64,000 nucleotides of DNA, taken from assembly GCA_013178415.1 (NCBI GenBank), contig JABLXA010000005.1:135369-199368 (forward strand). The letters are read 5' to 3'. The stretch comes from Bacillota bacterium. GTDB taxonomy: Bacteria; Bacillota; SHA-98; Ch115. Made by a program: the position numbers and the translations under genes. The notes below the pieces were generated by a model. It did no database searches. It had not been told where the DNA came from and worked only from the letters and a program-made list of their open reading frames with translations. Positions 31,671-39,774 of the stretch are shown here, one piece after another. The first letter of the stretch is position 1, and each line of letters begins with the position of its first letter.

Positions 31671-32478
31671 CGCTCACGGTTCCCCTCCCCTGCTCTGGCC
31701 TCTGAACAGGACGCTGCTCGCCTGTATGAGGGTGAATATAATATTCTCCCTTGATGAGGAGTTCGGAAATAGGCACTATTTCATAACCCTGTTCCTTTAG
31801 CATAGGTATCAGCGTTTCCACTGCCTCGGCGGTATGAGTTCCATTGTTATGCATCAAGATGATGGCGCCGTTGTGTATCTTGCCCATGATACGGTCCACA
31901 ATGGCCTGAGCGGATAGATCCTGCCAATCGAGAGAATCTACACTCCATTGGATGGTTTCATATCCGCATTCCTTTGCGACCTCTATGACCTTATTGCTAT
32001 ATTCACCAAAGGGAGGTCTGAAAAGGCGCGAGTCTTTGCCAGTGAGCGATTTTATGATGTCATGGGCACGCATCAACTCTTCGCGGATCTGTTCCCTAGA
32101 TAGGGCATTCAGATGGGGATGCGAATACGTATGATTACCGATTTCATGGCCTTCACTCGCTATCTTCTTCACGTAATCCGGATATTTCTCTAGCCAATAT
32201 CCCCCCAGGAAGAACGTCGTCTTGATCCCATGCTTTTGTAGAATGGCCAGGATCTTATCGGTATAATCGGTCCCCCACATGGCGTCGAAGGATAGAGACA
32301 CTTTCTTGTCATTGCGGGCTACAGAATATATGGGGACCAGCCTTTCGGACATGGTGGACATTACCATGCGGCAGGCGCCCACAAGGAGGTCGCCAGCGAA
32401 CCGCGCCGCGATCGCGAGCAACAGGAAGATCAGCAGCAGGCGCCATCCACGCTTTATATAAAAAACAGACACCGCCAT
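31636..32478 (-). CDS. Polysaccharide deacetylase, PdaB-like
   Basis: A 280-aa membrane-anchored deacetylase with an N-terminal helix (about residues 12-30) and a NodB domain. Catalytic motifs: SFDAMWG (Asp present), zinc motif NHTYSHPH, RLFRPPFGE, and WSVDSLDW. It probably removes acetyl groups from cell-wall or spore-cortex glycan, as PdaB does. The C-terminal ~30 residues are charged and low in complexity. It is co-transcribed with the YlxY-like gene. Confidence 0.85.
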   Translation of the reverse strand: MAVSVFYIKRGWRLLLIFLLLAIAARFAGDLLVGACRMVMSTMSERLVPIYSVARNDKKVSLSFDAMWGTDYTDKILAILQKHGIKTTFFLGGYWLEKYPDYVKKIASEGHEIGNHTYSHPHLNALSREQIREELMRAHDIIKSLTGKDSRLFRPPFGEYSNKVIEVAKECGYETIQWSVDSLDWQDLSAQAIVDRIMGKIHNGAIILMHNNGTHTAEAVETLIPMLKEQGYEIVPISELLIKGEYYIHPHTGEQRPVQRPEQGRGTVSDEKKIKQAPQR

Positions 32479-32721
32479 CGCCTCCCAAAGGTCCTCGATA
32501 ATTTCTATGCAAGATGCATGGCGGACATTCTATCCTCTTTTTCCTCTTTTCAACTGTCTTCCCAATGAAATAAATGTAGGTTATAATGATTACGATTTTG
32601 GAGTCAACCACCGCAAAAATGAGTCCCGCCACGCCAGGACATTTTCGTCCTTTTTATCCCACCAAGCTGGCAATTAAAGATGAGGAATGCGCTAATACTG
32701 GTAAAGAGAGGATGATTCACC

Positions 32722-33783
32722 TTGCGCAAGGAGACCATGACACCGCGGGAAAGATGGCTCGCTGTGCTTACCCGCCAAAAGCCTGATCGTGTACCGATGG
32801 ATTATTGGGCTACAGATGAAGCTACGAATAAGTTGATGAAGTATCTGGGATGTTCGGAGAGAAGAGAGCTTTACGAGCGCCTTCATATTGATCGCCCCGT
32901 GGTCGTCGGCCCAAAGTATGTAGGCCCGCCTGTAGCTGAAAACACCGACATCTATGGTTGTCGATACAAGGATGTGCCATATGGAACAGGCATCTACCGG
33001 GAATGCATCCATCACCCTCTGGCTGAATACAAAACTGTGGACGAAATAGAGCATAATTACATATGGCCAACTCCTGACTGGTATGATTATTCAGTGATCC
33101 CCGATCAGGTAAAGGGCAATGAAGAATATCCCATCCAAGGGGGAGGCTCTGAACCATTCTTGATATATAAGAACTTGCGCGGAGATGAACAGGCTTTCAT
33201 AGATCTAGTTCTAAACCCGGAGATCGTCCATTACTGCCTGGATAAGCTCTTTGATTTCTGCTATCAAAACACACTTCGCATTTATGAACAGGTCCCCGGA
33301 AAGGTGATGATAAGCTACATCGCCGAAGATATGGGCGCGGAGAATGACCTCATGTATTCGCCATCCCAGATACGTGAATTCTTCATACCGAGGATGAAAC
33401 GGATGATCGATCTTGCCCATCAGGCTGGCGCCTTCGCGTTCCATCATAATGATGGAGCGATTCGCAAGATCATTCCTGATATGATCGAGGCGGGAATAGA
33501 TGTCCTCAATCCAATTCAATGGCGCTCGAAAGGAATGGATCGAGAGTCTTTGAAGCGGGAGTTTGGCGATAAGCTTATCTTCCATGGCGGCGTAGATAAC
33601 CAATATACCCTGGCCTTTGGTTCTGTCGATGAGGTGCGTCAGGAGGTGCTAGACAACCTCCGGATCCTCGGGGAGGGAGGCGGATATATCCTGGCCCCAT
33701 GCCATAATATTCAAGCCGTCAGCCCGCCAGAGAATATCGTGGCAATGTACGAGACTGGGTATGAATACGGCTGGGTATCCTGA
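32722..33783 (+). CDS. Uroporphyrinogen decarboxylase-family protein
   Basis: A 353-aa TIM-barrel protein of the UroD/MtaA superfamily (TPRERWLAVLTRQKPDRVPMD, ISYIAEDMGAENDLMYSP, FHHNDGAIRKIIPDMIEAGIDVLNP). It belongs to the group of uncharacterised relatives or methyltransferases, not true HemE. The zinc motif of MtaA (H-x-C, then C) is only partial: FHGGVD lacks the first Cys, while APCHNIQ has a Cys. TTG 32722 is preferred because ATG 32737 sits only 3-4 bases after AAGGAG. Confidence 0.8.
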   Translation: MRKETMTPRERWLAVLTRQKPDRVPMDYWATDEATNKLMKYLGCSERRELYERLHIDRPVVVGPKYVGPPVAENTDIYGCRYKDVPYGTGIYRECIHHPLAEYKTVDEIEHNYIWPTPDWYDYSVIPDQVKGNEEYPIQGGGSEPFLIYKNLRGDEQAFIDLVLNPEIVHYCLDKLFDFCYQNTLRIYEQVPGKVMISYIAEDMGAENDLMYSPSQIREFFIPRMKRMIDLAHQAGAFAFHHNDGAIRKIIPDMIEAGIDVLNPIQWRSKGMDRESLKREFGDKLIFHGGVDNQYTLAFGSVDEVRQEVLDNLRILGEGGGYILAPCHNIQAVSPPENIVAMYETGYEYGWVS

Positions 33784-33803
33784 TCTGGATAGGCCGTTTA
33801 GCA

Positions 33804-33822
33804 TACCTTGACAAGCAAGGTA
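33804..33822 (+). terminator. Hairpin after the UroD-family gene
   Basis: TACCTTG (33804-33810) and CAAGGTA (33816-33822) form a 7-bp stem with a 5-nt loop, followed by GCTTTCGCT. The tail is only partly T-rich, so terminator function is tentative. Confidence 0.4.
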
Positions 33823-33921
33823 GCTTTCGCTAGTCTAAAGACAATTCCGGGCAAGGATCAAGCGCCGGTCAATTTGTCCACGTTATAAAAAGATGTCCAT
33901 GCACATAAAGGGGGAAGAAAC

Positions 33922-35070
33922 ATGCAATACAGGAGATTTGGACATCATGATCTCAAGGTATCCGCGCTGGGATTTGGATGCATGAGACTTCCGGTCCTAG
34001 ATGGGGATTCCAGCAAGATCAATGAACCTGAAGCCATCAGAATGATTCGCTATGCCATTGATCATGGGGTGAATTATATCGATACTGCCTATGGTTACCA
34101 TGGAGGCAACAGCGAGATCCTCGTTGGCAAAGCCCTGTCAGACGGATTCCGCGAGAAAGTCAATCTTGCCACCAAATGCCCGGTCTGGCTGTGTAACACC
34201 CGTGCCGATTTCGACAAGTATTTAAATGAGCAGCTCAAGAAATTACGCACAGATCACCTGGATATATACTTACTGCATTCTCTAAATAAGAGCCACTGGG
34301 AAAAGATAAAGAAGATCGGCGTTTTCGAGTTTCTCGACCATGCCCTTCGGGATGGAAGAATTAAGTACGCTGGATTCTCCTTCCATGATGAACTTCCAGT
34401 ATTCAAAGAAATCGTTGATGCATACGATTGGAGCATGTGCCAGATCCAGTATAATTATCTGGATGAGGACTACCAGGCCGGCACTGAGGGGCTGAAGTAT
34501 GCCGCGTCCAAAGGCATGGCAGTGGTGGTTATGGAGCCGCTCCGTGGCGGAAAGCTAACCAATAACGTCCCGAAAGAGGTGCAGGCGGTTTGGGATACGA
34601 GTAAAACAAAGAGGACTCCCGCTGAATGGGCATTGCGGTGGGTATGGAATCATCCTGAGGTTTCCGTTGTTTTGAGTGGCATGAGCACCATGGACCAGGT
34701 GGTAGAGAACGTGAGAACTGCTGAAGATGCCCTTCCCAATTCCTTGACAGAAACAGAGCTGAACCTGGTCGCTAGGGCGCGCGATATCTATAATGGGAAA
34801 ACCAAAATCACTTGTACAGGATGCGGCTACTGTATGCCTTGCCCCAATAATGTCAATATTCCCCATATCTTCTCGTTGTATAATGACGCCTTCATATATG
34901 GAACAGTGCAGGAGTCGGCGCGAGCGTACAATTCGCTCAAGAAATCGAACTCTGACGCGTCGCAATGCGTCGAATGCGGCCAGTGCGAACAGGCCTGTCC
35001 GCAGAATCTGCCAGTTCCAGAGCTTTTGAAGGAGGTACATGAATTCCTCGAGGCCCAGTTTGGGAAGTAG
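33922..35070 (+). CDS. Aldo/keto reductase with C-terminal 4Fe-4S domain
   Basis: A 382-aa oxidoreductase. The aldo/keto barrel covers residues 1-~280 ([25 protein letters not shown], and [11 protein letters not shown] with the active-site His). The C-terminal part has two cysteine clusters, [11 protein letters not shown] and [12 protein letters not shown], which would hold iron-sulfur clusters. This type is common in anaerobes; the substrate is unknown. ATG 33922 follows AGGGGGA. Confidence 0.9.
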   Translation: MQYRRFGHHDLKVSALGFGCMRLPVLDGDSSKINEPEAIRMIRYAIDHGVNYIDTAYGYHGGNSEILVGKALSDGFREKVNLATKCPVWLCNTRADFDKYLNEQLKKLRTDHLDIYLLHSLNKSHWEKIKKIGVFEFLDHALRDGRIKYAGFSFHDELPVFKEIVDAYDWSMCQIQYNYLDEDYQAGTEGLKYAASKGMAVVVMEPLRGGKLTNNVPKEVQAVWDTSKTKRTPAEWALRWVWNHPEVSVVLSGMSTMDQVVENVRTAEDALPNSLTETELNLVARARDIYNGKTKITCTGCGYCMPCPNNVNIPHIFSLYNDAFIYGTVQESARAYNSLKKSNSDASQCVECGQCEQACPQNLPVPELLKEVHEFLEAQFGK

Positions 35071-35102
35071 CAGACGCGGCGGTGGGAGTGGCCACGGACA
35101 GG

Positions 35103-36188
35103 TCATTCCCACTTCCAAAGCCTTGCCGCCAGCACCAGGCTCACGATGCTCCAGCCGGCAAGTATCATAAGATCGGTAAAAATACTGTAGGCTGGTGGAG
35201 CCCCCACCATCACCTGGCGTAGCAGATCTCCAAGGTATGTCAAAGGCATAGCGGTGATCACGGGCCGCAAGAAGGAAGGCATGATCTCCATAGGGAAAAA
35301 GATACCCGAGAGAAACATCATAGGGAATTGGATGAGTTGGATTATCCCTTGCCCGCTTTCCTCCGTCCTGACCGAGGATACGAGCATATACCCGAGACTC
35401 ACAAAGGTTACTGCTCCCAGGAATACTACTCCGAGGATAGAATACCATTCTCCCACCACGTTCACCTTGAATACCGCCTGGCCTATGGCTACTATGGCAA
35501 GTGTCTGCATCACAGCCATGAGTATCCTTAGAAGCACCTCGGCTGCAACCAATAACCCCCTGGGAAGTGGAGTCGCGCCAAGACTCTTGAGGATCTTTTG
35601 TTCTCTCAGGCTCACAACACGGAGGGAACCGAAAAGGCCTAACTGCATGAGGGCCATGGCCAGAATGCCGGGAAGGAGAAAATCTATGTCCCGGAGCCCG
35701 GCATGCTGAATTGGCTGCGGCTCCACATCAAATATCCTGGGCCTGCCGGTGATATGCCTTTCGATCTCTCCCAGTATCTGACTTACTACCGGGAGTAAAA
35801 CCTGACCTGTCGCCTGCTTGCTTTTATCATAGTATACTTTCAACTTCACCGTTTCCCCTGCCATGGCAGGCTGCAACGAAATGTCCGGTACATCAATCAC
35901 CAGGGTCCTCTTTCCTTTCTTGAGCTCGCCAAGCTCCTCATCGCGGGTACCCTTATGTAAAGTAAACGCAGGCACGGCGCCGAAACCCATTGAGAGGGCC
36001 TGTACAAGGGGCCCTTCGGAACCGTAGGCAAGTCCTATGTCATAATGAATATCCCCGGCGGAAGAGAATATGGTTCCAAATAAGAGTACGAACAGGATGG
36101 GAAATCCAAAAAACCAGAACAGGTTCATTCTCTCGCGGACGATATCCTTCAGATTTGCTGAAAGAAGCTGCCAGAACGTATTCGTCAT
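35103..36188 (-). CDS. ABC-2 type exporter permease
   Basis: A 361-aa permease with one N-terminal membrane helix, an extracytoplasmic domain (residues ~50-175) and five or six C-terminal helices; PMMFLSGIFFPMEIMPSFLRP is the ABC-2 signature. The start codon overlaps the stop of the ATPase gene by 4 bp. The pair probably exports a drug, lipid or peptide; no substrate clue is present. Confidence 0.88.
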   Translation of the reverse strand: MTNTFWQLLSANLKDIVRERMNLFWFFGFPILFVLLFGTIFSSAGDIHYDIGLAYGSEGPLVQALSMGFGAVPAFTLHKGTRDEELGELKKGKRTLVIDVPDISLQPAMAGETVKLKVYYDKSKQATGQVLLPVVSQILGEIERHITGRPRIFDVEPQPIQHAGLRDIDFLLPGILAMALMQLGLFGSLRVVSLREQKILKSLGATPLPRGLLVAAEVLLRILMAVMQTLAIVAIGQAVFKVNVVGEWYSILGVVFLGAVTFVSLGYMLVSSVRTEESGQGIIQLIQFPMMFLSGIFFPMEIMPSFLRPVITAMPLTYLGDLLRQVMVGAPPAYSIFTDLMILAGWSIVSLVLAARLWKWE

Positions 36189-37099
36189 TCTCTGATCCTC
36201 CTCCCTGTGAGCTTCAGGAAGACATCCTCCAGGGTCGCTCGCCTTACAATCACATCGCCGGTCGTGCCTCCATTTGCCTCGGCAAGCTCCATAAGCCCGG
36301 AGATTGTGCGCGTAACATCACGGGTATACAAAGTAGCTTTGTCGCCGTCAAAACGAGCTCTCGTAACCCCGGGCAACGATTCAAATCCCTCATGAGCGGC
36401 AGTAATAGAATTGGAGAATTCTATAGCCTGCTCTTTAAAATGCTCTGCGATAAGGCTAGACGGTGAGCCACAGGCTATAACCTTTCCATGGTCCACAATG
36501 GCCACTGTATCGCACAGGTGTTCTGCTTCTTCCATATAGTGCGTCGTGAGAAAGACTGTCTTTCCTCGCTTCTTCATATTCCCGATTACATCCCAGAGAC
36601 CCCGTCTTGCCTGAGGATCAAGTCCAGTTGTGGGTTCATCGAGAAAAACCAGCTCAGCATCATTGATCATGGCCAGAGCTACTGCAAGCCTTTGGACCTG
36701 GCCTCCCGACAAGGATTTCACTATAGTCCTCGTCTTGCCTGTCAGTCCTACCATCTCTATTACTTCATCTGGCGGCAGGTGTTTCTCATAGAAACTGGCA
36801 AATAGACATACGACTTCGCGCACCGTAAGCCTTGGATAAAGGCCATGGGTCTGCAACTGCACCCCGATCCTGGATTTTATCTCTTTTCCATCCCTTGCAG
36901 GATCCAACCCCAGGACAGATACTGTTCCAGCATCACGGTTCCGAAGGCCCACAAGTATCTCAACAGTCGTGGTTTTCCCGGCCCCGTTTGGACCCAACAT
37001 ACCAAAGACCTGTCCAGATTCCACCCGAAGATCAAGGCCATCTACGGCCCTCACATTTCTATATGACTTATATAACCCTGATACAAGAACCGCATCCAA
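36185..37099 (-). CDS. ABC exporter ATP-binding protein
   Basis: A 304-aa ATPase partner of the downstream ABC-2 permease. Walker A GPNGAGKTT, signature LSGGQVQRLAVAL, Walker B LVFLDEPTTGLDP and the switch His in FLTTHYMEEAEHL are all present. The C-terminal ~80 residues match the DUF4162-type extension of drug and antibiotic exporters. It starts with TTG 37099 behind GAAGGAGTGG. Confidence 0.92.
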   Translation of the reverse strand: MDAVLVSGLYKSYRNVRAVDGLDLRVESGQVFGMLGPNGAGKTTTVEILVGLRNRDAGTVSVLGLDPARDGKEIKSRIGVQLQTHGLYPRLTVREVVCLFASFYEKHLPPDEVIEMVGLTGKTRTIVKSLSGGQVQRLAVALAMINDAELVFLDEPTTGLDPQARRGLWDVIGNMKKRGKTVFLTTHYMEEAEHLCDTVAIVDHGKVIACGSPSSLIAEHFKEQAIEFSNSITAAHEGFESLPGVTRARFDGDKATLYTRDVTRTISGLMELAEANGGTTGDVIVRRATLEDVFLKLTGRRIRE

Positions 37100-37188
37100 C
37101 CTGACCCACTCCTTCGCAAGTGGATACCTCCATCGCGCCCCGTCTATTATATCCTATGGTGGAATTCCCCAAAAGCCCTTTTTTGATC

Positions 37189-37217
37189 TTGATTATATAA
37201 GCGAAACCATTTATGAT
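37189..37217 (+). promoter_or_regulatory. Sigma-A-like promoter of the mntA-hepT pair
   Basis: TTGATT (37189-37194) and TATGAT (37212-37217) are separated by 17 bp. A short inverted repeat, GGCAT-AA-ATGCC (37231-37242), follows and could be an operator. The mntA start codon is about 100 bp downstream. Confidence 0.5.
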
Positions 37218-37316
37218 TATCCCTAAGGTAGGCATAAATGCCGTCGAGGCTCCACTATCAGATAGATGAAATGCCCCTCGTCGGCCAGGCCTATTTGCAG
37301 GGTGGCGGACGATAAA

Positions 37317-37742
37317 ATGATTACCGAAAGGCGATTCCTATCACAAGAGGAAAAAGAGAAGATCATATCAAAGATCAAGGAATACCTACAACCCAGACAC
37401 GAGATCAGCTTTGCATACCTTCACGGTTCTTTTGCTGGGTCAAAAACCTTTGCCGATGTAGACATAGCCATCTATCTTGACCCAGACACCGCCGGCCATC
37501 TCGATTATGAAGTCTCGCTGGAAGGTCTGCTGGAGAAGGTTGCTGGTGTACCTTTCGATGTCAGAGTAATCAACAATGCGCCCCCTTCTTTTTGCTACAA
37601 CGTCCTCAGGAAAGGATATCCGATTCTGGTCCGAGACCAGAATGCACGCTGTGATTTCCAGGCTCGGACCCTAGATATGTATTTCGATTTCGCTCCTTTT
37701 CGCTTCCGTTATTTGAAGGAGGCGTTGAGACATGAAATGTGA
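37317..37742 (+). CDS. mntA: MntA-type nucleotidyltransferase antitoxin
   Basis: A 141-aa minimal nucleotidyltransferase. The active-site motif is GSFAGSKTFADVD (Gly37, Ser38, Asp47, Asp49), with spacing slightly shorter than the usual GSx10DxD. In known HepT-MntA systems the antitoxin adds AMP to a Tyr of the HEPN toxin and so neutralises it. ATG 37317 is chosen over 37266, which has no ribosome binding site. It overlaps hepT by 11 bp. Confidence 0.85.
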   Translation: MITERRFLSQEEKEKIISKIKEYLQPRHEISFAYLHGSFAGSKTFADVDIAIYLDPDTAGHLDYEVSLEGLLEKVAGVPFDVRVINNAPPSFCYNVLRKGYPILVRDQNARCDFQARTLDMYFDFAPFRFRYLKEALRHEM

Positions 37743-38154
37743 TCCATTGAAGGTAACCAAACTTGTTTCTTCTTTCAAACAGGCCGTCGGTCGATTGAAA
37801 CATCTATCAACGCTGTCCCTTGATGAGTTCATATCTGATCCAGACAGAATTGCCAGCGCGAAATACCATTTCATCGTCGCAATTGAGGCTGCCATAGATC
37901 TATGCAATCACCTTATTGCTCAAAATGATCTTCGCTTGCCAGAAGATTACTCGGACACATTCCGTGTCCTGGGGGAAGCTGGAGTCTTTCCACCGCCTTC
38001 AATCGATGATCTCGTTCAAATGGCGAAATTCAGAAATAGGCTTGTTCACCAATATTGGGATGTCAGCCATGAGGTTATATATGGCATACTTCAGAACAAG
38101 CTTAGCGACCTAGATGACATCTTGATCTCCCTAGGGAAAGCGCTGGATCTATGA
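37732..38154 (+). CDS. hepT: HepT-type HEPN ribonuclease toxin
   Basis: A 140-aa all-helical HEPN protein (DUF86). The catalytic RNase motif is RNRLVH (Arg101 to His106), followed by Gln-Tyr108, the Tyr that the partner AMPylates in characterised pairs. The expected activity is tRNA or mRNA cleavage when freed from the antitoxin. The gene overlaps mntA, typical for this type VII-like pair. Confidence 0.87.
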   Translation: MKCDPLKVTKLVSSFKQAVGRLKHLSTLSLDEFISDPDRIASAKYHFIVAIEAAIDLCNHLIAQNDLRLPEDYSDTFRVLGEAGVFPPPSIDDLVQMAKFRNRLVHQYWDVSHEVIYGILQNKLSDLDDILISLGKALDL

Positions 38155-38195
38155 TTGCCTATAACTGGCGCTAAGCTAACCTCTTCTTCATGAAT

Positions 38196-38211
38196 ATGGC
38201 GACTTCGCCAT
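38196..38211 (+). terminator. Possible terminator between hepT and the M48 protease gene
   Basis: ATGGCG and CGCCAT pair around a 4-nt ACTT loop, followed by CTTTC on the plus strand. It lies between convergent genes and may serve hepT. Confidence 0.45.
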
Positions 38212-38239
38212 CTTTCACATCGCTATTGGAGTATGAAAA

Positions 38240-39160
38240 TCACATGGATCTCAATGCGCGAATACGTTCCTCGACGGGTGGATGCGTGCTGAACAACACA
38301 TCCATGCGGCTCCGGCGATCTTTGAGGGGGTTCACGATATAAAGGTGGGCGGTTGCCTTATTGGCCACCTCCAGAGGTTCATTGTCCGCGGATATCTTCT
38401 CCAGGGCTGATGCCAACCCCTCAGGGTAGCGGGTAAGCAGGGCGCCACTTGCGTCTGCCAGGAATTCCCTCTTCCGTGAAATTGCAAGTCTGAGAAGCTG
38501 AGCGATAAGAGGCCCAACTATGGCGAGGATCAATCCTATTATAACCAGAATGGCTCCGATGCCGCCTTCTCCATTGCCATCCTGCCTGCGCCGGCCACCC
38601 CCACCAAATCCGCCGCCCCAGGCACCCCTCCACCACATAGAGCGGAGCATCCAGTCGCTCAGAAGCGCTACTACTCCCACCATGATCACGGCGATGGTGG
38701 AAATGAGAATATCATAATTCTTGATATGAGACATCTCATGGGCAATAACGCCCTCCAATTCAAGGCGGTTCAACTTACTGAGAAGTCCGGTAGTGACGGC
38801 GATGGCAGAATGCTCGGGATTTCGCCCCGTAGCGAATGCATTTGGGGCAGAATCGTCAATGATATATACCTTTGGCATGGGAATGCCTGCTGCGATCGAG
38901 AGGCCCTCAACAGTATTCCAGAGATAAGGGTTTTCATCCTTTGTGACAGGTCGCGCATGGCTGATAGCGAGAACAATGGAATCACTGTAGTAATAGCTGC
39001 CGGCACTCATAAGGATTGCGATTATTATAGCGATTGCGAGACCTCCATAACCATAGCCTGTCATCTCGCCGAAAGCATAGCCAAGTATCCCGATTATCAC
39101 GATGAAGAATGCGATCAGGAATCTTGTCTTATTGACATTGCTGGCTATCTGCTCATACAT
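38240..39160 (-). CDS. htpX: HtpX-like M48 membrane metalloprotease
   Basis: A 306-aa membrane protease. Two N-terminal membrane helices are followed by the zinc motif HEMSH in VIAHEMSHIKNYDIL, two further helices around a Gly/Arg-rich loop, and the third zinc ligand Glu in REFLADASGALLT. HtpX-type enzymes degrade misfolded membrane proteins. ATG 39160 (MYEQIASNVNKT) is chosen over the upstream frame start at 39208 because it gives the canonical N-terminus. Confidence 0.92.
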   Translation of the reverse strand: MYEQIASNVNKTRFLIAFFIVIIGILGYAFGEMTGYGYGGLAIAIIIAILMSAGSYYYSDSIVLAISHARPVTKDENPYLWNTVEGLSIAAGIPMPKVYIIDDSAPNAFATGRNPEHSAIAVTTGLLSKLNRLELEGVIAHEMSHIKNYDILISTIAVIMVGVVALLSDWMLRSMWWRGAWGGGFGGGGRRRQDGNGEGGIGAILVIIGLILAIVGPLIAQLLRLAISRKREFLADASGALLTRYPEGLASALEKISADNEPLEVANKATAHLYIVNPLKDRRSRMDVLFSTHPPVEERIRALRSM

Positions 39161-39191
39161 TGGTCTCGCCCCCCAAACTGAATTCCTCCAT

Positions 39192-39419
39192 CTAGTCCTG
39201 CAGTACAATTACGCTGGAGAATACCGCTGGCGGCAAGATGCTGTGTTGAACATCTCCACGGCTAAAGTCGCGGGATCCTGTAACCCGGACCTTGTCGTAT
39301 AGCCTGCGCTTAAACGGCTCGGCTATGTCCCTGGCTCCTGCCAATGCCTTTCTATAAGGGAGCAATTCCGCGTCTTCGATGGTAAGGTCTTCCGATTTAT
39401 CAAGGTTATTCGAACACAC
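39192..39419 (-). CDS. Hypothetical protein, possibly broken gene (3' part)
   Basis: An open frame of up to 83 codons (from TTG 39443; GTG 39419 is another option) overlapping the preceding frame in a different phase. The residues are mixed and protein-like (DLTIEDAELLPYRKALAGARD), but no family is recognised. It may be the second half of one gene split by a frameshift with the 39406-39645 frame. No clear ribosome binding site. Confidence 0.35.
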   Translation of the reverse strand: MCSNNLDKSEDLTIEDAELLPYRKALAGARDIAEPFKRRLYDKVRVTGSRDFSRGDVQHSILPPAVFSSVIVLQD

Positions 39420-39645
39420 GAAGTCGATACCTCCCTGGCCCAACCATGATAAGCTCCCCAGTTGATCTTGCTCGGTCCAACCTCGCTTTTGCGAGGCGAG
39501 TGAGGATTTCTATTTCTTCTTTGCTTTTTGGACGGCGCCTCACATTCCGGTGGGACCCGTCCCGCGCACCCTCGGCATCAAGCCATATACGGCGCGCCAT
39601 CGTCTTATGTTTATTTATGTATTCATCGAACTCCAAGCGCCGCAT
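39406..39645 (-). CDS. Hypothetical basic protein
   Basis: A 79-aa Arg/Lys-rich frame (MRRLEFDEYINKHKTMARRIW... RYRLRVFE) between leuS and htpX. The ribosome binding site GGAAGGAG is rather far from the ATG. No family is recognised. It overlaps the next frame and could be the 5' part of a broken gene. Confidence 0.4.
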   Translation of the reverse strand: MRRLEFDEYINKHKTMARRIWLDAEGARDGSHRNVRRRPKSKEEIEILTRLAKARLDRARSTGELIMVGPGRYRLRVFE

Positions 39646-39710
39646 CTCACGCTGCCGCTCCTTCCCAGTCCGCCGCGGACAACATCATCATGGGTCCAAT
39701 TAAAATGATA

Positions 39711-39761
39711 CTATAATGGCTGCAAAATAACCATATACCGTCGTGGTCGAAAATCCGCCAT
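39711..39761 (-). CDS. Very short ORF directly after leuS
   Basis: A 16-codon frame, beginning MADFRPRR and ending at TAG 39711, starts 14 bp after the leuS stop behind a near-perfect AAAGGAG site. It may be a leader-type peptide, a remnant of a lost gene or simply chance. No homologue is recognised. Confidence 0.25.
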   Translation of the reverse strand: MADFRPRRYMVILQPL

Positions 39762-39774
39762 ATGTTTTCTCCTT

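Noticed and set aside
32582-32587. TATAAT as promoter of the UroD-family gene
   Set aside because: No -35 element at a suitable distance; the region is AT-rich and the match may be chance.
34555-35448. 297-aa minus-strand frame opposite the aldo/keto reductase
   Set aside because: Shadow of a gene with intact iron-sulfur motifs; it also crosses into the unrelated permease region.
39192-39645. One intact gene by programmed frameshift
   Set aside because: The two frames overlap, but no slippery sequence is visible and neither half matches a known family, so a single product cannot be supported.
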